Source: Galeruca laticollis
Lineage: Eukaryota; Arthropoda; Insecta; Coleoptera; Chrysomelidae
Assembly (NCBI GenBank): GCA_963921935.1
Contig: OY998175.1
Location: forward strand, 308,473,484 to 308,537,483
Direction of reading: 5' to 3'
DNA: 64,000 bases
The position numbers and the translations under genes were made by a program. Positions 41,310-52,900 of this stretch are shown here, piece by piece. The stretch's first letter is position 1; each line of letters starts with the position of its first letter. The notes beneath the pieces are model-generated. The model searched no databases and was not told the DNA's origin. It saw nothing but the letters and a program-made list of their open reading frames with translations.

Positions 41310-41703
41310 ATCATCGAAAAGCCAACTCTTTGCCTAGACGGTCATGCCCTGTAGACTATTCACAATGCAATAAGTCGAAATCTAAGGAAGTTACAGTTTT
41401 AAGAATTACAGTAGTCAATGAAGAATGGTCAGCCACCAGGATCAGAGAAGATCAGGAGAATGATCCTTGCCTACAGAAGATTCGGCGACCTACCTGGCAA
41501 GAAGTGTCAAGATTTTCACCGAAACTCAAGGCGTATTGGGCACAGTGGGAAGAAGGGCTGTTGAAAAGAGTCCTTGAAAACGATGATGGTTCCGATATGA
41601 GGAGACAGCTAGTTATCCCTAGAACGAGAGTAGCTGAGGTACTGAAGAAGTTACACGACAGTCCATCGGGAGGTCATCTGGGAGTGAAGAAAACCCTTTA
41701 GCG
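41306..41703 (+). pseudogene. Gypsy pol remnant: integrase zinc-binding region
   Basis: The frame reads IREDQENDPCLQKI and VIPRTRVAEVLKKLHDSPSG followed by GHLGVKKTL, the His-containing start of the H2C2 integrase zinc-binding domain that follows RNase H in Gypsy pol. TAG at 41701-41703 ends it where a Gln codon would be usual. The upstream pol domains are deleted. Confidence 0.8.
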
Positions 41704-41742
41704 AGTCACAAACATGACACGCAAATTGTTTAATATATAATA

Positions 41743-42385
41743 GGTGCGTTCTTTTTGACTGAGATCTCAGATCACTTCAGTTAAGGTGATCTGAGATAAA
41801 GTGATGTGAGTAAGCACCAAAAAGAACGACATCTCAATTGAAGCGCGCGATCTGTCGACGCATACGTGAATAAGAAACAAAACATATAAACATAACCTAT
41901 CTCAATATCTCTGATAACCACGCTTGATTGTGTTATTTTTAGTTTCAAATAGTTCTTTGAGTTAAGATTTGTATTATGGCTAATATTCCAAAATTATTAA
42001 TTGTTACCTTCCTTCGCCCTCTGTGCATCTTCAAGGGATAGATTTAAACTATACTACATATTCGTATCAGCATCTAATAATGTTAATTAATGTATCCATA
42101 ATTTGTAACAAAAGAAAAATAGATTATGTGTGTTTATTGTTTATATGTCAATGGTTAAAGCCTTAGATAACCTTGGTTAAAACTACAAATAAACCAAGCA
42201 AATCAAATATTTCTTCATCCCCTCCACTTTATTTCCGACTCAATTGATTCTCCCTTACAACACATTCAGAATCGGTGAAGGGGGAGGAAAAATCTCAGCT
42301 CGCTTAAAGTGAGTAAAACAAAAAGAACGCTCACATTACTGATGTGAGCAGAGATTAACTGAGATCTGTCAAAAAGTCAAAAATC
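41743..42385. mobile_element. Foldback MITE with GCGTTCTTTTTG motifs
   Basis: GTGCGTTCTTTTTGACTGAG at the left and its inverted relatives at the right (AAAAAGAACGCTCAC near 42323, ACTGAGATCTGTCAAAAAG near 42359) define an inverted-repeat element. Each end forms its own hairpin around GAGATC and GTGATGTGAG. There is no coding sequence. Limits are approximate. Confidence 0.6.
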
Positions 42386-42509
42386 CGCGAATTTTGCTCA
42401 ATTTTCGAACTGTAAGAGCGGCATGATCTATTCTCAACAGAAACCTTTGCCATACACGTACTTATAGAAGTGTTATTGACAACAGCCAACAGTTACTGAC
42501 TGGTGACAC

Positions 42510-42836
42510 AGTAATTTCGTTCCGGTTTACTGAGGGTCTTGCTGAAGTACCCAATGACCTTTCTTTATCCCTCCTGGATTTGGGACAGGACGGTCCCAAA
42601 TCCTACATTGTTGGCGCCCGTGTCCAAAATGAATTTTCAATCGGGAAGGGTATATCTCAGAACTGGTGCATTGACCAAGGATTCTTTCAGCTTCATACGT
42701 GGCTTCTGGCATTCCGGGGACCACTGGAACTGTTTTTGTCCCTCTGTTAGTCTGGTTAGCGGTTTGGCGATGTTAGCTAATCCTAGCAAATATCGACGAT
42801 AGTAGGTACACAGGCGAAGAAATCTCCAGAAATGGT
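42510..42836 (-). pseudogene. Gypsy reverse transcriptase to RNase H fragment, inverted
   Basis: Minus-strand reading gives LCTYYRRYLLGLANIAKPLT, then FQWSPECQKPR, LKESLVNAPVLRY, FILDTGANNVGFGTVLSQIQ, a stop, and VIGYFSKTLSKPERNY. This is the thumb and RNase H start of Gypsy pol (DTDASNxGxGAVLSQ, SKxLxxxExNY), with small lesions. It lies opposite to the gag at 39866-41309, which lacks exactly this region. Confidence 0.85.
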
Positions 42837-43457
42837 GGATATATTTTGGGATGGGCTTCGATTTCTTGGTAGTCTACTGCTACTTTTATAACTATTGTCT
42901 GCCACAAGATCTTTGGAAAAATATCAAAACCGAAAATCGCGATAGTAGGTTTCACATAACTTGGTTGTTTAATCTCAAACCCAGACTCTTCACATACGGA
43001 GTAAATTTAGTCCAGTCTTACAACTAAACTGAAATACTCCATATATTCGACAAATTATATGACAACAAAACCAATGTCAACCATGTTGCACTCTTGAAAA
43101 CTACCACCCCGATCAATTTTGACACCTTGTTTTTCAGGGATAACCAAGCCGAAAAATTCTAGGAATCACAACTATATACCAGGGACAAAGTTATTTAAGT
43201 AGACAAAACGTATGGACACTGCAGGAACAGCAAGGAGCCATGATGTCACACAAAACAACCGCAATATTTCTGAGAATAGCCAAACCATCGGCATACACAT
43301 CTACTTTATTATTATAAACAGGGAATTCAAAACAGATCATAAAGAATATTTTAATTTAAACTTTTATATTGTAAATTGAATCTTTATTTTTTATTGGATT
43401 ATATCCCCAACGTATTAATAAGAAAAAAAATAACGCAATAGTTGTTTTTAAAATTTA
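42837..43457 (-). other. Possible Gypsy pol relic and spacer before EIF2B3
   Basis: Upstream of the RT fragment in its own direction, the minus strand reads PTIAIFGFDIFPK and other pol-like but stop-ridden sequence to about 43280. The remainder is AT-rich 3' flank of EIF2B3. Confidence 0.35.
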
Positions 43458-46400
43458 TTAAAATTCCATCAATCTATCAGACTCAGTTAAAACTTCGTTC
43501 ATATGTTCGGAACCTTCTATAACAACATGATTACTACCAATCAAGCATCCTTTTAGTTTACATCCACTTTCAATTGTAGCACCATCGCACACTATACAAT
43601 TTTCGATAGCAACTCTAAAAAAATATAAACAAATTATCATTTAACAATAAGTTATTTCATTTTTCATCTAAAAAGACAAAATTGTTTCATAAAACGATAA
43701 ATAATAATATTTAAGCCTTCATCGTACTCACTTTTCATGAATAGTTACATTGTTCATCACAATACTGTGGAAAACTCTGCTAAAACTTTTTATTTCACTG
43801 GTAGCTCCAATTACAGCGTTTTTGAAAGACGTTTTTTCTGTGAGATTTGCGTTTTCCCAAATAATACATCTGTCGTCTACTTGATTAGATAGGATAGTTG
43901 ATTTTGGAGATTTGAGTATTAATTCTTTAGAATGCGTCAGTGAATTCCAAATATCAATTATCTAAAAATTAAAATAAACGAAACAAATTGTTCAATAAAA
44001 CAAATTAGTGTAATTAGGCAATCCAACGACCTGTCAAAATAAATTCAATATGGCGGCGACGGTCAAATAAATAACAAAGTTACTGTAGAGTGTGATTGTT
44101 TAACCCACGTTAAATTGATTTTCTTTCTGTTTATTGGCTGTAAATTGTGGTTCCCGCAGAGACAAAACACAAGTTAATAACGAAGAAAAACGATTTGACC
44201 AAACTTCGCAGGGCTGCATGGATATCTGTGGCATGTATTGCAGCAATAAAGAGAGACGATCAGACCGAATCTATATTGAAACCCCAGAAAGTTTTCTGTA
44301 GACACTTTATAACTGGTAGACTTCTTATCAAATATTATATCAACTCTACTAGCTCCTAGTTTACGTAGTTTGTACTCAAGTACGTATTAACTCATTTTAG
44401 GCAAACTTGCTATCCTCGAAGATAAAGAACACCCTGACTGGGTACCATCTCAACATATGGGACATGCATCTCAGAAAGTAAAAAAAAGGGCTGCAGATGT
44501 TGACTGAAAGAATCGCAGAGATAAAAGGACAAAACTGACTGACACTAACGTAAATAATAATTAATAGTCAAGAGCTAAATGACAATTGATTGGGATATGT
44601 GTAACTGATCGTCCTGGTCAAGAAAAGATACTTGATGAGCATGTTTTGCACACTTTATTTTGATAAAAAGAATGTTCATTTTTATTAATAGCAATGTTAA
44701 GTTATGTATTGATAGTTGCTGAAAATTGTTATAATTAATTACTTTGTCAACAGGTTATGGATGTCGATGAAATGCCTCAACAGTTCCAGGATGATCAAAT
44801 TGAATGTATGGAGACGGTGGTGTCTATGATGCTTAAGTATTTATGTTTTAGTTTTGAAGCTAAACATTTAGTAAATATTACTGTGCAACTTTTATTATTT
44901 CTCAACATTTAATGAATGTTTTATTTTGATTTGTACTTAAATTAGTAATAATTCCTCTCTTCATAATGCGTATAACGTTTATGCACTAAGTGTTATTATA
45001 GTAATATATTTTTACATAGCTTTGTCAATAAGATCAAAATCTTTGAACAATGAGGCTGAAGTTCATTGATTTTACACATGTTAATATTAGAAATATGTAT
45101 TGTAATGTACACATGTCAAAATGAAATAAAATTTATATTTTGCAGTGTAAAATAATTGTTTTTCTAATGCATTAAATGTCACACACTTTAGGGAAAATAA
45201 AAAAATGAAGCCCTTATAACAGTTTATTTTTTCCAAAAACAAAAAAGCTAGAAAATAAAACCCCCAAGGTCATGGAAACAATTTCACAAGACAACATCGA
45301 CAAATATACATTTATAAACTCATTACATAACTCCAAATACATATATAATTCCTTACAATTAATGAAAGGCTAACTTAGTTCTACATTTATTTATAAAAAA
45401 ATAAAATACGACACTGATTTAATAGCAGAAGAATACACATAATATATATATATATATATATATATATTAGCTGAACTATTTGTTTCTCCAACATCTGGAT
45501 TTTACACTAATAACGATTTAAAATAAGCACTCTTCATCTTAAAATAGGAAAATTGTCCTTCTCAAACACTACAAAACACCTTAAAACCCCACAAAATACA
45601 AAGTAAACCATTTTATAACTATAAAACTATGTAGCTTTCTAAACATAAATGAATGTACTGAACTACTGAATCCAATGTTTGACCGTCGCCGCCATATTGA
45701 CAGCTAAACAGTCACATGGTTTGGATTGCCTAATTGGTTTCATTTGTGGATCGAAATATTAGTTGATAGTTACATCATATTATAGGTAAATTATTATATA
45801 AGTTGTTTCATAAATGGTGGCAACCAGAAGTATGTCCTATAACTTTGGAAAAAAAATCTTACTACCAACTTGGACAAAAAAAGGATTTTGGAATATTTTC
45901 AAGTTCGTAGTTTTCCGCTAAAAGGTTAAGGTTAAGATAAAACATTTCAACATTAGAAACAATACTATGCGTGAACTGATTCTCATAAACTTAGGCTCAA
46001 TTTAAAAAGCATTAAAGGTAGATTTCAGAAATTAATAGCAACAATACGTTAAATGTTTCAATTGTAAACTAGAGGGCGTTACTCAATTTGTGATTTTTTC
46101 CGGGAAGTAGCATCACTTATTGACCTATCAAAACCGCAAACTGATATTTGCATTTTTTTCAATTTTGGTGTTGACTCAACCTGTAAGTTTTAAGAGAAAT
46201 GACGTTAGTTAATTTGTATTGACAACGAAATAACGAGTAAAAATGCGTCAATAACATTTTAATCTTCTTCTTTCGGTTCCGTCTTCACCTTAGTGAAGGT
46301 TGTCAACAATCTCGGCGAACTGGGTTCGGTTTTGAGCAGCTCGGAATAAGGAATGTGAGTCTAGTCCGGTCCAGTCTCTTATGTTTTTCAACCACGAATG

Positions 46401-46882
46401 TTGGCGTCTTCCTATACCTCGTCTGCCTTCTATTTTGCCTTCCATTATTATTTTCAGCAGCCTCATTCTATCACTCCTGATTACATGTCCCAAGTATGCG
46501 GTTTTTCTCTTCTTTATGTCGACAACTAAGTCTCTGTCCTTACCTAATCTTCTCAGAACTTATTCATTACTGATGTGGTCTGTCCAGGGTATTTTTAAGA
46601 GCCTTCTATACACCCACATTTCGAAAGCTTCTAGCCGCCTTAGTGTTTCGGCCTTTAGGGTCCAGACTTCGGATCCGTACAGCAAGACGGAATAGATGTA
46701 ACAATTGACAAATCTAAGGCGTAATTTCAAGTTCAGTGATCGGTTACAAAGCACTGGTCGCATTTTATTGAATACTGATCTGGCCTGTTCTATGCGCGAT
46801 CTGATTTCTGTACTAGGACTCAGATCAGATGTTATCCAGGTACCTAAATACTTGAACTTGGTTACGTTTTCGATGGGTAGTC

Positions 46883-46947
<65 letters not shown>

Positions 46948-49900
46948 GGTGCTGGATTAATTCTTCTAGTGATGGCCATTACTTTTGTCTTCTTTATATT
47001 AATTTTAAAGCCCAGGGTCTCTCCTACTCTGTCGATTCGATTTAAAAGTTGTTGGAGTCCTTCTAAGCCATCGGCTATGATGGCGGTATCATCTGCAAAG
47101 CGTAAGTTGTTAATCAGATGCCCGTTTATTCTAATGCCGTGTTCCATACCCTGTAGAGCTTCATCGAATATGTAGCCAGAATATATATTAAATAGTAAGG
47201 GCGATAAGACACATCCCTGTCGCACTCCCCTATGAATTGGTACATCATCTGTTTTATTTCCTTCGACCCTGATCGCTGCTGTTTGGTCCCAGTATAAATT
47301 TTTCAGGAACTGGATGTCGTTATTATCGAGACCCTTTTCTTTCAGGATGTTAAACAGGGCTGTGTGTTCGACTCTGTCGAACGCCTTCTCGTAGTCGATA
47401 AAACAGATGAAAGCCTCTTTTTGTTGATCTCGACATTTCTGTAACAATACAGATAGGCTGAACAGTGCTTCCCTCGTGCCCATTCCTTCTCTAAAACCGA
47501 ACTGTGCGTCATCTAGATCTATTTCGCATTTTTTGAATATCCGTTTGTGTATGATTTTTAAAAGAAGTTTTAATGCATGACTCATTAGGCTAATTAGTCT
47601 TAAATCTTCACATGTATGTGCATTTGCTTTCTTCGGTATGGGAATGAAGTCGGACTTCAACCAGTCGCGTGGGATGTTTCCGCTCTTGTAGATTTGATTT
47701 AGAAGCTTAGTCAAAACCTTTCTATTCTGCTCGTTCAAGAGTTTGAAAGTCTCAATGTGGATTCCATCTGGCCCAGCAGCCTTTCCTGTTTTGCAGGTTT
47801 TGAATGCTCTTTCAACCTCCGATGTCAGAATATCTGGTGCCTCTGAATCTTCTTTACTGTTAAAGTGACGTGGATCTTTCGTAGAGAATAGTTGTCGAAT
47901 ATAATTTATCCAATGGTCTTTCAGTTCTTTTTCGTCTAATATGGGTTTATTGTCGTGTCCAACTATTCTGTTTGGGATGTTCTTTCTTCCCTGGACTACC
48001 TTTAACTTTCTTATGAATTGCGGAATGATCGTGCTTTTGTTGTAACTCTTCAATCTCACAACATTTCTGGGCCATCCAGTATTCTTTTGCTTCCTTTATT
48101 TTCTTTTCTATTTGTTTGTTAAGTGTTTTGTACAAAGTCGTATATCTATTCTTGTATGTTCTGCGTTTATCCATCATATTTAATATTTCTTCAATCATCC
48201 ATTCTTTTTTCTTGTTTGTATGTGTTGGATCAATTACTTCCTTCTCAATTCTATGTATTTTATCCCTCATATGTTTCCAATCTTCCTCAATATTTTTTCC
48301 AAATTCTGGGTTGTTTATATTCGATATTTCATAGTTGGCTTTCTCTCTCAATTCGTCTTTTTTAGATGGGTCGCGGAGGTTGTTGATGTCAAATAACTTG
48401 ACGTGTTTCTTTGTTAGTTTTTTCAATTTTATATTAAGGTTGCCAACTACTGGGTTGTGGTCTGAGTTAATATCTGTGCCTGGGTATGTTCTTATGCCAT
48501 GAATTCCATTTTTGAATCGTTCTTTTATTAAAATGAAGTCGATTTGGTTTCTGACAATTTTTGTTTCATTGTGTTGCGGGGATTGCCAAGTGTAAAGTCG
48601 TCGGGGAGGTAGTTTTAACCAAGTGTTAGCTATGACGAAGTTCTCTTCTTGACAGAATTGCACTAAGGTGTCACCGCGGTCGTTCCGCTCACCCAGTCCA
48701 TATTCTCCGACAACATTATCCACTTTTCCTTTACCAACCTTTGCATTGAAATCTCCAAGAATAATTATGGGTTCGTTTTTTCGCGTGTATGCTAGAAGTT
48801 GCTTTAATTCCTTATAAAAATTAGTTATTTCGTTGCTGTGTTTGTCTGCAGTTGGAGCATAACATTGGATAATATTGATGTTGAACTGGTTAGATTTGAG
48901 TTGCAATAGAAGTGTCCTATCTGAGAATGGTACGAAGTTAATAACAGATTTGTTAACATTTTAATAACATCAAAAATCACCTAATCCTTTACAATAATAA
49001 AATCATATAACCTAAGGTGTCGGGTCTATATATAATTTTCATAATACATACAGGGTGCGCCATTAGTGTGACAACGTTTGATATATCCGTTATTATAGAA
49101 GATATGGAATAAAGTTATATACGAAAATTTACCAGACACTGAAATCGCAATGAATTACACCAAAAAATTCCGCAAGGAAGATTGGGACATTGCTAAGAAA
49201 ATATTTACCAGACAACGGTTGGAATGGGCAATAAGTACCTTTCAACCATATAAATCACCAGGAGTGGAAGGAATATTCCAGCACTCCTACAGCAAGGGAT
49301 AAAGGAGATTCTTCCTCACCTGCTGAAGGTTACAAGAAACAGTCTAGCAGTGGGTCTAATACCTAGAAAATGGAAAAGAGAAGGGTAACCTTCATACGAA
49401 AAATAGGGAAAAATTATGGGACTGATCCCCGATCTTTTAGACCCATCTGTCTAACATCGTTTCTACTCAAATCGATAAAGTAGTGGATAACTACATAAGA
49501 ACAGAGAATCTGGAGAATATACCACTTCATAAATGTCAGCATGCCTGCCTCTACTGAGACGGCATGAGAATGGGTCTAGCAGAGTGTAATAAACACGAGA
49601 TATGACATAGGAAATTTTAAGAACGCCCTATATAGACAAATTTTTCTTAATTCGAAATAATTAATAAATAATAATAAAATAAATGTTGACCTCCAGGAAA
49701 GAAATTGATACAAACAATTTTGTTATAATTAGCAACACTACATCTGATGGTTTGCCATGCTTTGTTTATCAATAAATATAATCAATACGTTGCAAATTGA
49801 AATAATGAAATGTAAAATTAACCTTCACACAAGGGCATAGACGAGGATAGTTTTAGAATAAATAACAGGAATTTTTGAGGCCAGACAGAGAGGTAGTAAC

Positions 49901-52900
49901 TCTCCCTAAGTGACCACTTTACCGTCAACAGTAATATTGTGTAGTTGTGATTTGTGATATTCCAAAACGTAAGTTTTTAACGTATAATTATTTTTTTATA
50001 TACTGTATTGATATGTTTTAATTTTTTTGACTTAACTGGGTGTCCCAAAGGGTAAGGAAACCCATATTTTTCGGTCATATTGAGTGTACTATTTACATCT
50101 GCGCCCCTCAACTACCAATCTAGTCTAAAATTATAGGCATATATGGGAGATATCATATGTTCGAGGATCATCTCCCTATATATTTGTTTTCTGTATTGTG
50201 CAAGGATATTCAATTGTACAGGATATCATATTTATTCTGATTTAATTCCAAAAAGTCTCGTCCGATATTTTATTACCTTATTATTGTATAGGATATCCAC
50301 ATACCCGAGATATCATAATTATCTTCAAAATTCTGTTGTTATATATGAATTACTATAGTGTATAGGATATCGTATTAATTCTGATTTAATTCCAAAAGTC
50401 CTGTTCGATATTGTGTTACCTTATATTGTATAGGATATCCAAATTCACGAGATATCATAATTATTATATTTTAATCGATTTTGTAATATATACTTGTACA
50501 TACTTATCCTTCCAGTCTATTTCCTTTTAACAACAACCCTTACCCTCGTACCAGCAAATAGAACGGGCTGACACGACCTGCATTCGAACTCAGGCTTGGC
50601 ACATTGTATAAGCCCAAGAGGCCCCACAAAGACCTTGACCGCTCGTGCCAGGAAAACCCCTTCCTGTCGTAAGGCACTGGTGACAGCACGCTGCAAAGAT
50701 TTCTAGGATAGGAAAATACAGTAGGGCCCCTCCTGGTCACTACAACCAGAAAAAAAAACCAGAGAAATAATACCGTTCCTATAACAATTGGGATATACCA
50801 ACGACCTATTAGTGTGGGGGCAGCGGTAACGGAATACAACCCCCAAAGGAGCAAGACAAATTCATTACAAAAAGGTCAGAAGTATTACGAGAGATTGACG
50901 AGTGCAGATTCTGTGGGGAGGAGGATGAAACTCCGGAACACCTAGTTCTGGAATGCCTCTCCATTGCAAGCCAACACAACAAATACTTCGGGCAAGAAAC
51001 TTGTAAGAGTGAGGACCTAACCTCGTTGAAGGGGGGCACAATAAACCTTTGGTTTCAGTGCACTGTAACCCCGTTAAAATCTAAATCTACAGTAACTTAA
51101 AAAATTCATCTCGGCCCAAAAATGGCATTAAATCGTGAACATTTTCGTGCGATTATTTTTTACAACTTTTGACCTAGATTTGAAAGAAAGAAAGTAATTT
51201 ATTTCACATAAAAAAAATATTGTACAAAAAAATTATACAACAGTTATAGTGAAACATGTCACAAAGTATAAAAAAATGACTTAACTAAAGAACACAAAAC
51301 ACACACACATATATATTCATATATATACACATACACATATATAATTGTTTACATCAAAGACCACAGACAACCCTTAAAAATAAATGAAAACAGTTCCACA
51401 AAAACAAAACAATTTTTGGCAGATTCATAGCAGGTAACAACAGAAAGACAATTTATCAATTAAAAAACTCCTCTATGGTGTAGTAGTTTTTTCCTAGTAA
51501 AAACTGCTTTAGTTTATTTTTAAAATTGTAGAAATTACTGTTTTTTATATCCTCTGGGAGGATATTATAAAATTTACATCCTAGATACTCTAGATTCTTT
51601 TCAAAAAGTGCAGTATGGTGTCTAGGCACCAATAATTGACTTTTGTTTCTTGTTTTATAGTGATGAGAAGCACGCTCGGCCACATAAATCGATTTATTCC
51701 TATGAATGAAAGTACATGCTTCCAATATATATACACCAGCCAGGGTCAATATTTTGTATTTTTTAAAAAACTCCCTACAAGAATCTCTTATTCTGAGTTT
51801 TGCAATAATTCTTATAGCATACTTTTGAAGAACAAATACCCTTTGCCTGGTAGAACAGGTCCCCCAAATTTGTATGCCATATTTTAGATGGGAGTGAAAA
51901 TTAGCATGATACACTGTTAAGAGTGTATTTTTACTACAATGACTGGCAAGAAATCTAAGGCTATAGCAGCTTTTCCTTAATTTGTTACACAAGTTGTCAA
52001 TATGCGAATGCCAGGTAATGCCATAGTCGATAGTGACACCCAATAATTTAATATTTTCCTTAGATGTAATAGGAAATCCAGTGTTTTCAAACAATTGGCT
52101 CTGTCTAAATTGTCCATGATTATTAAACAGCACCGTATTTGTTTTAGTTTTGTTTAATTTTATGTTATTCCTCTCTGACCACATCACAACTTGATCATAT
52201 GTTCTCTCTGTTGATATTTTCAGAGCATCCTCATTGTCTTCAATAATTACAATATTAATGTCGTCAGCATAACAAGTTGGATATATTCCAGGGACAGCAT
52301 TTAATGTAGTGAGTAAGTCATTAACAAAAACCATAAATAAAAATGGACCCAAAATCGATCCCTGGGGAACACCTTGTGAGACTTCTAGTTCCAAACCAAG
52401 AGTATTATTCACTTGAACAATTTGTTTTCTATTTGATAAGTATGACTCCAACAAATTGAGTGGTATACCTCTTATCCCATATTTAGACAGTTTAAGCAGT
52501 AAAAGTTTGTGGTCCACACAGTCAAAAGCGCTTGAAAAATCAATAAATAAACCCATTACATGCTTTTTAATATCAAGAGATCTAACAATTCTATTATGGA
52601 ACTCTATCAATGCAGTCTCTGTACCTTTTTTTGAAGTATAACCATGCTGTGAGGGCGATAATAGCTTAAATTTAGCAAAAAAATTGCATAACTGATTTTT
52701 AATATTCAATTCATACACTTTGGAGATAGTAGACAAAATACTAATTGGTCTATAGTTATCAATATCATTAGGATCTCCTTTTTTGTAAATGGGAACTACT
52801 CTAGCCAGTTTTAAAGATTCAGGGAAGATTCCCCTCTCAGTTGACAAATTCAATAAGAAACTCAATGGCTTTGTCAATAGACCGGCACACTTTTTAATTA

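Larger units (their letters stand above)
39579..41703 (+). mobile_element. Gypsy-type LTR retrotransposon, internally deleted, no 3' LTR seen
   Basis: A possible 5' LTR (39579-39819) begins TGTAAC and ends ATTACA. The primer binding site lies three bases later. Coding remains are gag (39866-41309) and then the N-terminal zinc-binding part of integrase (41306-41703). Protease, reverse transcriptase and RNase H are missing between them. LTR limits rest only on the TG...CA ends and the primer site. Confidence 0.7.
44017..45730 (+). mobile_element. THAP-coding DNA transposon derivative in EIF2B3 intron 4
   Basis: The inverted ends share TTAGGCAATCCAA and, some 35 bases in, CAATATGGCGGCGACGGTCA. 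The flanks allow a TA duplication (44015-44016, 45731-45732) or AATT. It contains THAP coding remnants but no catalytic domain. P or Kolobok relatives carry THAP domains; the family is not settled. Confidence 0.65.
46255..48960 (-). mobile_element. RTE-type LINE, 5'-truncated, in EIF2B3 intron 4
   Basis: On the minus strand it runs from within the endonuclease (about 48960) to a 3' end near 46255 with GAAGAAGATTAAAATG, typical of RTE tails. It has a single EN-RT coding unit with the GHVIRSDRMRLLKIIMEGKI C-terminal region characteristic of the RTE clade. Confidence 0.85.

Noticed and set aside
46705..47175. A 156-codon plus-strand ORF with a long Ile-Tyr run
   Set aside because: It is the complement of the RTE reverse transcriptase; the run is the AT microsatellite, which is self-complementary.
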